From the NCBI GenBank assembly GCA_016931435.1, contig JAFGET010000109.1, forward strand, positions 1 to 41,913: a stretch of DNA of 41,913 nucleotides. Reading direction: 5' to 3'. The stretch's first letter is position 1, and each line of letters begins with the position of its first letter. This DNA comes from Candidatus Omnitrophota bacterium. GTDB taxonomy: Bacteria; Omnitrophota; Gorgyraeia; Gygaellales; Profunditerraquicolaceae. Shown in pieces: positions 1-7,114 of the stretch. A program made the translations under genes and the position numbers. The notes beneath the pieces were generated by a model. That model was not told the DNA's origin, did not search any database, and saw only the letters and a program-made list of their open reading frames with translations.

Positions 1-455
1 AACTTATAGAAGTAGGTTATTAAAAAACCTACGTCAAAATAATGCCCGGTACTTAATTCTTCAAGTTTCTTCCACCGCGCCTCATCCAATAATTTTTCAG
101 CTTCTACGACCGAGGGCGTTCTTACTGCCTGCTGCGCGATCTGCTCAAAAAATACCCCTTCTTCCTGCCCGGGGCGCAGATATACTGTTGCATCAATATG
201 CTTGCGGCTTGCGCGCGCCTTAGCCAAAGCATTACGTAGGGCAACATCAAAAACAACCCATTTCCCTGTTATCGGATGCCGAAAAGTTTTCTTTGCATAA
301 TCATCACTTTCAGGCAGATCCCTCAATATATCGGAATCGCTATCAGGGATGAACTCCGAACATAGCCTTAAGAAACTGCTTTTTAAAAACGGGGGCTTCA
401 TTCCAAAATTAAGCATGGGGAGACTTGAAATCAAATAAGGATAAAAATCAGCCAT
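1..455 (-). CDS. DUF2764 family protein of the V-ATPase operon (partial)
   Basis: This reading frame starts at an ATG at 455, one base after the atpE stop, and is open to the left edge, so only the N-terminal ~151 residues are visible. The translation begins MADFYPYLISSLPMLNFG and contains the segment HPITGKWVVFDVALRNALAKAR. This composition and its place directly after subunit E match the DUF2764 proteins found between atpE and atpA in chlamydial-type V-ATPase operons. The molecular role of that family is not established. The next gene outside the window should be atpA. The assignment rests on recall of the family plus context; the frame itself is certain. Confidence 0.75.
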   Translation of the reverse strand, partial: MADFYPYLISSLPMLNFGMKPPFLKSSFLRLCSEFIPDSDSDILRDLPESDDYAKKTFRHPITGKWVVFDVALRNALAKARASRKHIDATVYLRPGQEEGVFFEQIAQQAVRTPSVVEAEKLLDEARWKKLEELSTGHYFDVGFLITYFYK

Positions 456-456
456 T

Positions 457-1062
457 CTATTTTATCGCTTGCTCCAATAGGTCTTTGAGTTTTGGCTTAA
501 GGTAACTGCCTATATATTCAGAGATAGCCTTATCGGTAAACTCAAACTGGGATTTACCCGCGTCAAAACTTATCAAAAAACCCTTATTTACCTGTTGCGA
601 AGGGCGCAAAATAATCTCTTTTTTAACCTGCTCTTTTAATTTAGCCAGCGCGCCTTTTTCCAGAGCCTGAGCGTCTTTTTCATTCAAGGTAATAGTTACT
701 CCTTGCATAGTAGTGTTTTGATTTTTCAATAGCTCGGAAATCACTTTTATGATTATCTCCGGAGTAAATGCGGATTCTGTTTCCTGACGGATTATTTTAT
801 CCAGCGTAAGGCCGATCTCCTGCCTAAGCGCTAAAAGCATGTCCCTGGCCGCCTGAGCCAAAAGCGCCTTTTCTTTGGCGTCTTCCTGGGCAATTCTATC
901 TTTTGCCTCATCCAAAAGGCGCTGACTTTCTTTTTTAGCCTGCGATATTATTTCCTCAGAGCCCTTTTTAGCCTCGGCTATGATCACAGCCGCTTTTTCT
1001 TCTGCTGCCTTTATTCCTTCCTGGTTTATCTTTTCAATCAAGCCCTTGATATCCTCTGCCAT
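457..1062 (-). CDS. atpE: V-type ATP synthase subunit E (peripheral stalk)
   Basis: The product of 201 residues is a typical V/A-type ATPase subunit E. Residues ~1-110 form an Ala/Glu/Lys-rich helix likely to be a coiled coil, with the pattern AEEKAAVIIAEAKKGSEEII. A globular C-terminal part (~115-195) contains NKGFLISFDAGKSQFEFTD, the segment that in this family binds the catalytic head. It would form the peripheral stalk with subunit G/H on the cytoplasmic face. A GGAG ribosome binding site sits just upstream of the ATG and overlaps the end of pyrF, 9 bases away, which indicates co-transcription with the pyrimidine genes. Length is normal for the family. Confidence 0.9.
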   Translation of the reverse strand: MAEDIKGLIEKINQEGIKAAEEKAAVIIAEAKKGSEEIISQAKKESQRLLDEAKDRIAQEDAKEKALLAQAARDMLLALRQEIGLTLDKIIRQETESAFTPEIIIKVISELLKNQNTTMQGVTITLNEKDAQALEKGALAKLKEQVKKEIILRPSQQVNKGFLISFDAGKSQFEFTDKAISEYIGSYLKPKLKDLLEQAIK

Positions 1063-1071
1063 ATTTTACTC

Positions 1072-1764
1072 CTATGGATTAAGCTGCCGCTTTATCGCTT
1101 CTATCGCCTTAAGCGGTTCTTTTGCTTTTAAGACCGGACGGCCCACGACAATATAATCAACTCCCGATGAGGCCGCAAAACCAGGTGTTGCGCTACGGCT
1201 CTGGTCGTCTCTCGAATCACCTTTCATGCGTATCCCGGGGCAGACTATAAGAAAATCCCTTCCCAGATGCTTTCTCATCAATACTGCTTCGCCAGCGGAA
1301 CAAACTACCCCTGACAAACCGCATCTTTTAGCCATGCGAGCCAGATAAAGCGCTTCTTCGGCCAAGCTGCGGGTAATCTTTAGATCTTTTAAGAAGCGCG
1401 CGCCGATACTGGTCAATATAGTAACTCCCAAAGCCTTAGTTTTATTTTTTGCGCAAGCCGAAGCTACTGCTTCCAGCGCCGCGGGACCTGATAAAGTATG
1501 CACGGTAAACATCGAAACCTTGTATTTAAGAAGCTCTTTCGTCGCATCAGCCATGGTGTTAGGTATATCATTAAACTTAAGGTCTAAAAATACCCTTGCG
1601 CCTGTTTTTTCTATATCGCGCACAATCGAAGGCCCCCCGGCAGTATAAAGTTTAAGGCCGACCTTAAATATTCCGACTTCAGGATAAAGCCTTTTTACCC
1701 AGCGCATTGCCTCAGCGCGAGTATCCACATCCAGGGCCAGGATGATCTGCGGTGTTTTTTTCAT
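1072..1764 (-). CDS. pyrF: Orotidine 5'-phosphate decarboxylase
   Basis: This gene catalyses the last step of UMP synthesis, OMP to UMP plus CO2. The 230-residue TIM-barrel protein shows the family signatures: ILALDVD near the N-terminus, the catalytic Asp-Lys cluster FLDLKFNDIPNT (~60-71), and the phosphate-binding end VCPGIR ... DYIVVGRPVLKA. Its ATG overlaps the pyrD stop by 4 bases (ATGA), so the two are translationally coupled. Length is normal for class I bacterial PyrF. Confidence 0.96.
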   Translation of the reverse strand: MKKTPQIILALDVDTRAEAMRWVKRLYPEVGIFKVGLKLYTAGGPSIVRDIEKTGARVFLDLKFNDIPNTMADATKELLKYKVSMFTVHTLSGPAALEAVASACAKNKTKALGVTILTSIGARFLKDLKITRSLAEEALYLARMAKRCGLSGVVCSAGEAVLMRKHLGRDFLIVCPGIRMKGDSRDDQSRSATPGFAASSGVDYIVVGRPVLKAKEPLKAIEAIKRQLNP

Positions 1765-2687
1765 ATGTTAAGGGCTCCTGTAATTTTACGGATATCCCTG
1801 ATCTTATTTGCGGATAAATATTTTTTGATTCCCTCGATGATCTCTAGGCTAGTCTTAGGATTTATAAAGTTCCCTGTACCTACTGCCACAGCAGATGCGC
1901 CGGCTAAGAAAAATTCAATGGCGCTTTCAGTATCAATAATTCCGCCTAAACCAATAAGAGGTATTTTAACTTTCCGGTAAGCCTCCCAAACCATACGCAG
2001 CGCAACCGGCCGTATCGCCGGGCCGCTTAAGCCTCCGGTGATCGCAGCGAGCTTAGGCTTCTTGTTTAAAATATCTATGCTCATGGCGCCGAGCGTATTG
2101 ATCAATGAAAGCGTATCAGAACCGGCATTTTCTGCGGCCATTGCGATCTTAGTAATATCCGTGACATTGGGAGAAAGCTTTGTGATCAGGGTCTTTTTGG
2201 TAGCCTTACGCACTTTCTTTACCAGGTCGTAGGTAGCCTTGGGATCCTGGGCGATCAACTTTTCACTTTTCCTTTTTGATCCTGCTTTTTTGATGTTCGG
2301 GCAGGATATGTTCAGCTCTATTGCCGAAACAAAATATTCTTTATCCAGTCTTTTTGCTAAAGTTATGAATTCATCCGGACTATCTTCTGAAGCTATGCTT
2401 ACGATAATAGGGACTTTTAATTTTTTAAGGTAATCGGATTTCTTTTTTAAAAAATCCTCTATCCCGGGATTTTCAAGCCCGATAGAATTAAGCATGCCTG
2501 CGGGAGTTTCGCAGGTGCGCGGCATAGGATTGCCCGGCCTTGGCTTTAAAGTAATAGTCTTTGTAATAACAGCTCCCAGCTTCCTTAAATCCATGAAACC
2601 AGAGAACTCTTCGGCGTAACCGAAAGTACCCGAGGCAACCATTACCGGATTTTTAAGCTTTAATTTTCCTAAATTGACCGCCATCAT
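1761..2687 (-). CDS. pyrD: Dihydroorotate dehydrogenase catalytic subunit, class 1B
   Basis: The 308-residue FMN-binding TIM-barrel oxidises dihydroorotate to orotate. The motif ELNISCPNIK contains the active-site Cys that marks class 1 cytosolic enzymes; class 2 membrane enzymes use Ser. GLGGIIDTESAIEFFLAGASAVAVG forms the FMN phosphate site. Class 1B enzymes work as a PyrDB2-PyrK2 heterotetramer reducing NAD+, and a pyrK gene is present at 4720-5535, separated from pyrD by two unrelated genes. The start is a tandem ATG ATG after a weak GGAAA site. The gene overlaps pyrF. Confidence 0.95.
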   Translation of the reverse strand: MMAVNLGKLKLKNPVMVASGTFGYAEEFSGFMDLRKLGAVITKTITLKPRPGNPMPRTCETPAGMLNSIGLENPGIEDFLKKKSDYLKKLKVPIIVSIASEDSPDEFITLAKRLDKEYFVSAIELNISCPNIKKAGSKRKSEKLIAQDPKATYDLVKKVRKATKKTLITKLSPNVTDITKIAMAAENAGSDTLSLINTLGAMSIDILNKKPKLAAITGGLSGPAIRPVALRMVWEAYRKVKIPLIGLGGIIDTESAIEFFLAGASAVAVGTGNFINPKTSLEIIEGIKKYLSANKIRDIRKITGALNI

Positions 2688-2772
2688 ATCATTTCCAGAG
2701 TTTCCAGTAACCCCACCTCTGGGGCTACTGTATATTCAACGAGTTCCTGGGACGGAACCCGGCAACCGTAGC

Positions 2773-3132
2773 CTATTTGGCGAAAATCATGCGCAAAGAA
2801 ACAAATAGAAGAAAAATACCGAACATTCTTTTTAGTAAAGGGTCGGATATGTTCTGCGCCCAATTGGCTCCGATCAAGCCGCCGATGAAAAAACCTATGC
2901 AGATAAAAACGGCTAAGTTCAGTTTTATATTCCCGGCATAATAATAACGCAAGGCGGCCAATAATCCAATAGGGGGAACCATGATCGCCAGGGTTGTCCC
3001 CTGCGCCTGATGCTGTGTCAGGCCAAAAAGAAAAACCAAAGCCGGGATCAAAATTGTCGCTCCTCCAATACCGAACAATCCGCCGCAAATACCCGCGGCC
3101 AACCCTAATAGAATATACAGCAGTTGATTCAT
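2773..3132 (-). CDS. Small TSUP (TauE/SafE) membrane permease
   Basis: The 119-residue product is one half-domain of the TauE/SafE (TSUP) family, which exports or imports sulfite, sulfonates or related organic anions. It has four predicted membrane segments and the hallmark GLAAGICGGLFGIGGATILIPAL near the N-terminus, followed by GTTLAIMVPPIGLLAA. Full-length members have two such repeats (~250 residues), so this protein probably dimerises. The start at 3132 was chosen because GGGAGG lies 7 bases upstream; the longer in-frame start lacks a site. It sits between the glycosyltransferase gene and pyrD. The substrate cannot be told from sequence. Confidence 0.85.
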   Translation of the reverse strand: MNQLLYILLGLAAGICGGLFGIGGATILIPALVFLFGLTQHQAQGTTLAIMVPPIGLLAALRYYYAGNIKLNLAVFICIGFFIGGLIGANWAQNISDPLLKRMFGIFLLFVSLRMIFAK

Positions 3133-3149
3133 ATATACCCTCCCGTGAA

Positions 3150-3280
3150 TCTCAAATATCAAAATCCAAATGACAAATGAATCTTAAAAATCCCAATAAC
3201 AAATATTAAAATAAATCATTTTAAAATTTGGAATTAAAGAATCGGCTTGGATTTTTGTATTTGACATTTGGATTTTCATT
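3150..3280. repeat. AT-rich inverted repeat of the CAAATGTCAAA family
   Basis: The gap between the glycosyltransferase and the TSUP gene is filled with degenerate copies of a CAAAATCCAAATGACAAATG-like motif on the left and its complement (TTTGACATTTGGATTTT) on the right. The two halves could form a long A/T hairpin. The same words fill the glmS-rsmI gap at 31443-31577. No promoter or ORF is evident in it. Confidence 0.7.
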
Positions 3281-4427
3281 AGAAACTGGGCTCTATGCAT
3301 AATATCTTATATTTCTTAAAGTCCTTTAAGCCCCCCTGGATAAAACTCAAATTAGTAAGGTATTTCATCTTACCCCAGACCCAGAACTTATCCTTTGGCT
3401 CCATATCAAAGTTCCATTTTACATACTGAAAAGAATAATGCACAGCCAGGACCAAAAACGCAAGAGTAACCGCCTTCCATAATATTCCCGGCAGGATAAA
3501 ACTAAGGGCCAGGCCCAAGATGAAGAAGATCGCATATATATGCATAAGATAAAAATTTCCTATATACACAAAGCCCTTCATAGGAAAAGGCAGGATAAAA
3601 GAGGGCGTGCCTTTTAGATTCTGGAATATGACCTCAAGTCCGTTCTTCTTGACATATTTTTCGATCAAAGGAAGATGCGCCTGGCCATAGGTCACCCAGA
3701 CCTTTCGTAAGGCCTTTAAGTCCGCGCGGTGCATATGGTCTACTTTTGCCTTGGGAGCAAAATAAAACTTATAGCCGTGCCTCCTGCATTCATAGCTTAG
3801 ATTCATATCTTCGCCTGTTGGCCTATCCCAAAATTTCACTCCGATATCTTCCATTGCTTTGCGCCTATAAGCGACATTGCAGGTGCCGAAGAAATACCCT
3901 TTATGCCCTCCGATATCCGAGGGCAGGGGCTCCTTAGGGAAATCCGGATAATAGCCTTCCTTGATAAAACCGTAGCGGGGTGAGACCATATTGAACCTGA
4001 AGTGCTGGCACCATGCCTCAACCAGATTATCAGGGTCAACTTTTAAGGTATAAACTTCTCCGCCTACTGCCGCGATATTCGGATCGGCGTCAAAATGCTT
4101 AAGCATCTCCTTGAGCCAATCCGAACAGGGGGCGCAGTCTGCGTCAGTAAAGAAAAGGAATTCGCCCTTGACTACTTCCAGGGCTTTATTTCGCGCAAAG
4201 CCCGGAGAGGGGCAATTAGGGATCTCTACCAACTTTATGAAAGGATATTTCTTTTGCCAATCTTTAATAATAGGTATAGTTTTATCGTTTGAGCCGCCGT
4301 CTGCGATCACCCATTCCCAGGATGCACGCGGGTAATCTACGTTCAGCAGGTATTCAAAAGTCTTCTCGATAGTACGCTCAAAATTTTTCACCGGGATGAT
4401 GATTGAAACAAACGGCACCGTAGGCAT
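3279..4427 (-). CDS. Family 2 glycosyltransferase, membrane anchored
   Basis: The 382-residue protein begins with a GT-A fold: FVSIIIPVKNFERTIEKTFEYLL (~6-30), VIADGGSNDKT, and the metal-binding DXD-type motif FFTDADCAPCSDWL. GEDMNLSYECRRHGYKF provides the acceptor-side ED motif. The C-terminal third has two or three hydrophobic helices around FYLMHIYAIFFILGLALSFILPGILW. It probably transfers a sugar to a lipid-linked or surface polysaccharide on the inner face of the membrane; donor and acceptor are unknown. The start at 4427 follows a good GGAGG site, whereas the upstream ATG at 4451 lies inside a repeat element. Nothing links it to pyrimidine synthesis apart from position. Confidence 0.87.
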   Translation of the reverse strand: MPTVPFVSIIIPVKNFERTIEKTFEYLLNVDYPRASWEWVIADGGSNDKTIPIIKDWQKKYPFIKLVEIPNCPSPGFARNKALEVVKGEFLFFTDADCAPCSDWLKEMLKHFDADPNIAAVGGEVYTLKVDPDNLVEAWCQHFRFNMVSPRYGFIKEGYYPDFPKEPLPSDIGGHKGYFFGTCNVAYRRKAMEDIGVKFWDRPTGEDMNLSYECRRHGYKFYFAPKAKVDHMHRADLKALRKVWVTYGQAHLPLIEKYVKKNGLEVIFQNLKGTPSFILPFPMKGFVYIGNFYLMHIYAIFFILGLALSFILPGILWKAVTLAFLVLAVHYSFQYVKWNFDMEPKDKFWVWGKMKYLTNLSFIQGGLKDFKKYKILCIEPSF

Positions 4428-4440
4428 CTTAACCCTCCTA

Positions 4441-4593
4441 AATGAGGCCACAACTTATGGAGCGAACAAAGTGAGCTAGCACCCGGCTTTATTAGATCAG
4501 CCGGTGCGCCGCTTACCGCAAAGCGGACACCCCCTGATGTTACGGGTGGGGTGTTTCTGTGACGACATAAGTTGTTGGGCCGAATTTATACAT
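4441..4593. repeat. Palindromic repeat element, long copy with structured insert
   Basis: The outer arms AATGAGGCC + ACAACTTATG (4441-4459) and CATAAGTTGT + TG + GGCCGAATTT (4566-4587) pair with each other over 10 perfect base pairs plus GGCC/GGCC. The same architecture occurs at 39980-40046 with ATAACTTACG/CGTAAGTTAT, where both base differences in the stem are compensated. Here ~95 extra bases sit in the loop and form three further hairpins: 4479-4507 (GCACCCGGCT/AGCCGGTGC), 4509-4526 (CCGCTT/AAGCGG) and 4527-4554 (ACACCCC/GGGGTGT). It lies in the leader of the glycosyltransferase gene. Confidence 0.75.
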
Positions 4594-4638
4594 TACCTGC
4601 GAGAAAATTCCCATAGAATTTTCGAGCGTTAGGTAATG
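4591..4638. repeat. 48-bp imperfect hairpin
   Basis: CATTACCT (4591-4598) pairs with AGGTAATG (4631-4638), and an inner GAAAATTC pairs with GAATTTTC around a short loop CCATA. It lies directly beside the 4441-4593 element in the 292-base gap between pyrK and the glycosyltransferase gene. There is no poly-T run on either side, so it is not a standard terminator. Confidence 0.65.
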
Positions 4639-4719
4639 TACTATCTTATTGCCATAACTTACTCCTACCGACAGGCAGGCCGCGCTAGTGGGAACTCCGA
4701 GCATGCGAAGAGATATCTC

Positions 4720-5535
4720 CTACCACACTACTTCCCTTGCATCAAAAACCGGCCCATCCTTACATACTCTTCTATATTCAAAATCGATTTTACCTTTTGA
4801 CTTTTGCGTTTTAAGTTTCACAACGCAGCCTAAGCATGCGCCTATCCCACAGGCCATATGCTCTTCTAAAGAAACCTGGGTATTTATATTACGCCGCGCA
4901 GATAGTACGGAGAGCGCTTTCAGCATAGGCCTGGGGCCGCAGGCATAGATGATCGATGGCCGAAGGCCGAAGTCCGATAACATTTTTTTTAATAACTCCG
5001 TAACGGTACCCTTAAAACCGCCAGAGCCGTCATCAGTAGCGATCCTTACCTCATAACCCATCTTCTTAAATTCTTGCTCGCAAAGAACCTGTTTCTTGGT
5101 CTTGGCGCCGATCAAAACTAAATTTTTGATTTTTGATTTTTGATTTTTGATTTCCTTTATTTTTCCTGCAAGGAAAAATAAAGGAGCGACCCCCATGCCT
5201 CCTGCAACTAAAATTATTTTCCCCTGTGACAGCTTAGGCTGATAACTGAAACCGTTGCCTAGCGGCCCGATTATATCAAGGTAATTACCTGCGCGGATGC
5301 GCGAAAGTAGCCGCGTGCCTTTCCCCTTGATCTCATAAAGGATTTCGATATGCTTTCCGGAAATCCGATTTATGCTAAACGGCCTTCTTAAAAACGGCTC
5401 TATCTTCTCGGTAACCTTGATTTCTAAAAACTGTCCAGGCAAGGCTTCTTTTACGATCTGGGGACAGAATAAGATTATTCTATAATATTTTGGCGCAACT
5501 TCAATATTTTTAATTACTTTTGCTTTTGTTTGCAT
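4720..5535 (-). CDS. pyrK: Dihydroorotate dehydrogenase electron transfer subunit
   Basis: The 271-residue flavoprotein passes electrons from PyrD (class 1B) to NAD+. Visible parts are the FAD-binding motif RRPFSI with the IGPLGNGF turn, the NAD-binding segment ILVAGGMGVAPLFFLAGK, and the C-terminal 2Fe-2S cluster loop EEHMACGIGACLGCVVK plus RVCKDGPVF, supplying four cysteines. The ATG at 5535 overlaps the preceding gene by 26 bases. Two stretches rich in K, Q, S and I (KNQKSKIKN after GKIKEI, and KTQKSKGK near the end) coincide with TTTTGAT/TTTTGAC repeats in the DNA and look like repeat insertions accepted in the coding sequence. Confidence 0.93.
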   Translation of the reverse strand: MQTKAKVIKNIEVAPKYYRIILFCPQIVKEALPGQFLEIKVTEKIEPFLRRPFSINRISGKHIEILYEIKGKGTRLLSRIRAGNYLDIIGPLGNGFSYQPKLSQGKIILVAGGMGVAPLFFLAGKIKEIKNQKSKIKNLVLIGAKTKKQVLCEQEFKKMGYEVRIATDDGSGGFKGTVTELLKKMLSDFGLRPSIIYACGPRPMLKALSVLSARRNINTQVSLEEHMACGIGACLGCVVKLKTQKSKGKIDFEYRRVCKDGPVFDAREVVW

Positions 5536-6226
5536 AATCTTGCCCAAGGGCAACCGTCCTTTTGCTCAAATAAATGGCTAATATTAGAAACAATATAAAT
5601 ATAAGGACGATGATCACAGTCTCCTGGAAATATGTCCTTAGCCCATTATTTACGATATCTTCCCAAGATTCAACAAAAATAGTCATTAATAACACGATTA
5701 ATATGGGAGCGATCTCTTTCTTTAGCCAAGAGACTTTTAAAGGCAGATACTCTGCTATATCTTTATCCAGCAATAAAGATAAAGAAGGAAGCAAACGAGG
5801 GACGCGCTTTTTATAATCCCGGTAATCTTCAGGAAAAATATCCATTAATTTCTTTTCTTCTTTAATAATCAAAGCCGCATACCTAAAAAGGAAGGCCGCA
5901 AGAAAAATGGACGATACCCACCACTTAAATAATACCAGCACTATACCCAGGCCGATCAAAATTATCCCCAGATACATGGGGTTACGCACAAGCATATAGG
6001 GGCCGTCTTTGATCAAAGAGCGGCCGTTAGCTGAATGCTCGGCCTTAAAGCCCCTGGCTGAAACCCTGATTAATTGGCCCAGAAGAAGAAAAGTAAACCC
6101 TGCTATTTCTGCAATCTGATCGAAAGAGCGCAGCGAGGTGTGGCGGATGAAGACTTCCGGGAAAACCACTACCAATAATAAAGCGCAAAACATCACAAAT
6201 CCGTTTACCTTGATCCGTTTTTTCAT
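5510..6226 (-). CDS. Isoprenylcysteine/phospholipid methyltransferase-like membrane protein
   Basis: The 238-residue integral membrane protein carries the ICMT/PEMT-type methyltransferase core: GQLIRVSARGFKAEHSANGRSLIKDGPYMLVRNPMYLG (~50-88, with the RNPMYLG motif) and the C-terminal side EEKKLMDIFPEDYRDYKKRVPRLLP. These bind S-adenosylmethionine at the membrane surface. About 90 extra residues with two more hydrophobic helices follow the core. Bacterial substrates of the family vary (lipids, isoprenoid-type molecules), so none is assigned. The start at 6226 lies 5 bases after the mutM stop; the TTG-type extension upstream overlaps mutM and is less likely. It overlaps pyrK by 26 bases. Confidence 0.8.
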   Translation of the reverse strand: MKKRIKVNGFVMFCALLLVVVFPEVFIRHTSLRSFDQIAEIAGFTFLLLGQLIRVSARGFKAEHSANGRSLIKDGPYMLVRNPMYLGIILIGLGIVLVLFKWWVSSIFLAAFLFRYAALIIKEEKKLMDIFPEDYRDYKKRVPRLLPSLSLLLDKDIAEYLPLKVSWLKKEIAPILIVLLMTIFVESWEDIVNNGLRTYFQETVIIVLIFILFLILAIYLSKRTVALGQDYANKSKSN

Positions 6227-6231
6227 TATGA

Positions 6232-7032
6232 TTATCTTTGGCACTTAGGGCAAAAATAGGTGCCTCTTCCTCCCAGGGCTATCCTTTTTATCGGAGTCTT
6301 ACAAATAAAACAAGGCTTTCCTAAACGGTCATATACCCTATGGAATTTTACATAATTACCGGGCTTACCCGTAACTCGCACGTACTGATCAACCGAAGAG
6401 CCTTTATGTTTTATGGCGTCCTTCAATATCCCTATTATGGTTTTATAAAGCAGCCGTTTTTCTTTATCGGATAGGCTAAAAGCCTGTCTGCCCGGATAGA
6501 TCCCGGCTCTAAAAAGAGCCTCTGCCGCATAGAGGTTGCCTATTCCGGAAATAAAAGACTGGTCCAATAAAAGAGGCTTGATTCTGGCTTTTTTCCCTGA
6601 GACCATTTTTATAAATTCTTCTTCGCTTATGGCAAAAGGTTCAGGGCCTAAGTTTTGGATAAATTTAAGCTCTTTCCAATCATCCAGGAGCCTTAACTCA
6701 GCGAATAACCTCTGGTCATTAAAATCCAGGTATTTGCCGCCCGATAGAAGAAAGCTTACCCGGCTCGATTTTCCGTCTCCCGGATAGACTAATTGCCCGG
6801 TCATCTTCAAATGAATTACCAGCGATTTTCCGTTTGATAGCTCCAGTATCAAGACCTTCGCCTTACGTAATATATTTTTGATAAGCCGGCCTTCGACGCC
6901 TTTTTTGAATTGATCCGCAGGAGGTTCTCTTATGACAACGGGGCGATGGATACATACTCGCGTTATTCTTTTCCCCAGAACAGTTTTTTGTAATTCCCGT
7001 TTGATTGTTTCAACTTCCGGCAGCTCAGGCAT
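6232..7032 (-). CDS. mutM: Formamidopyrimidine-DNA glycosylase
   Basis: The enzyme removes 8-oxoguanine and formamidopyrimidines from DNA and cleaves the resulting abasic site. The 266-residue protein starts MPELPEVE, with the catalytic Pro2 and Glu3. HLKMTGQL carries the conserved lysine, SGIGNLYAAEALFRAGI is the helix-two-turn-helix, and the C-terminal zinc finger is CFIC-x-CPKC. All key residues are present. It stands between carB and the methyltransferase-like gene in the pyr cluster. Confidence 0.96.
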   Translation of the reverse strand: MPELPEVETIKRELQKTVLGKRITRVCIHRPVVIREPPADQFKKGVEGRLIKNILRKAKVLILELSNGKSLVIHLKMTGQLVYPGDGKSSRVSFLLSGGKYLDFNDQRLFAELRLLDDWKELKFIQNLGPEPFAISEEEFIKMVSGKKARIKPLLLDQSFISGIGNLYAAEALFRAGIYPGRQAFSLSDKEKRLLYKTIIGILKDAIKHKGSSVDQYVRVTGKPGNYVKFHRVYDRLGKPCFICKTPIKRIALGGRGTYFCPKCQR

Positions 7033-7114
7033 CGCTTCGTTCTCCTCGTCGATTGGATCTAAATCTTAAGGCTCAAAACTAAAAACTTTCGGCCCCGTAT
7101 CTTCATTTTTACTT

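Noticed and set aside
2684..3088. 134-codon minus-strand ORF overlapping the TSUP gene
   Set aside because: It is the shifted-frame shadow of the TSUP coding sequence, with no family resemblance, and the TSUP frame has the ribosome site and membrane pattern.
4591..4638. Integron attC site, because GTTAGGT matches GTTRRRY and a hairpin is present
   Set aside because: The opposite end reads ACCTGCG instead of RYYYAAC, and no second attC-like site or integrase gene is seen.
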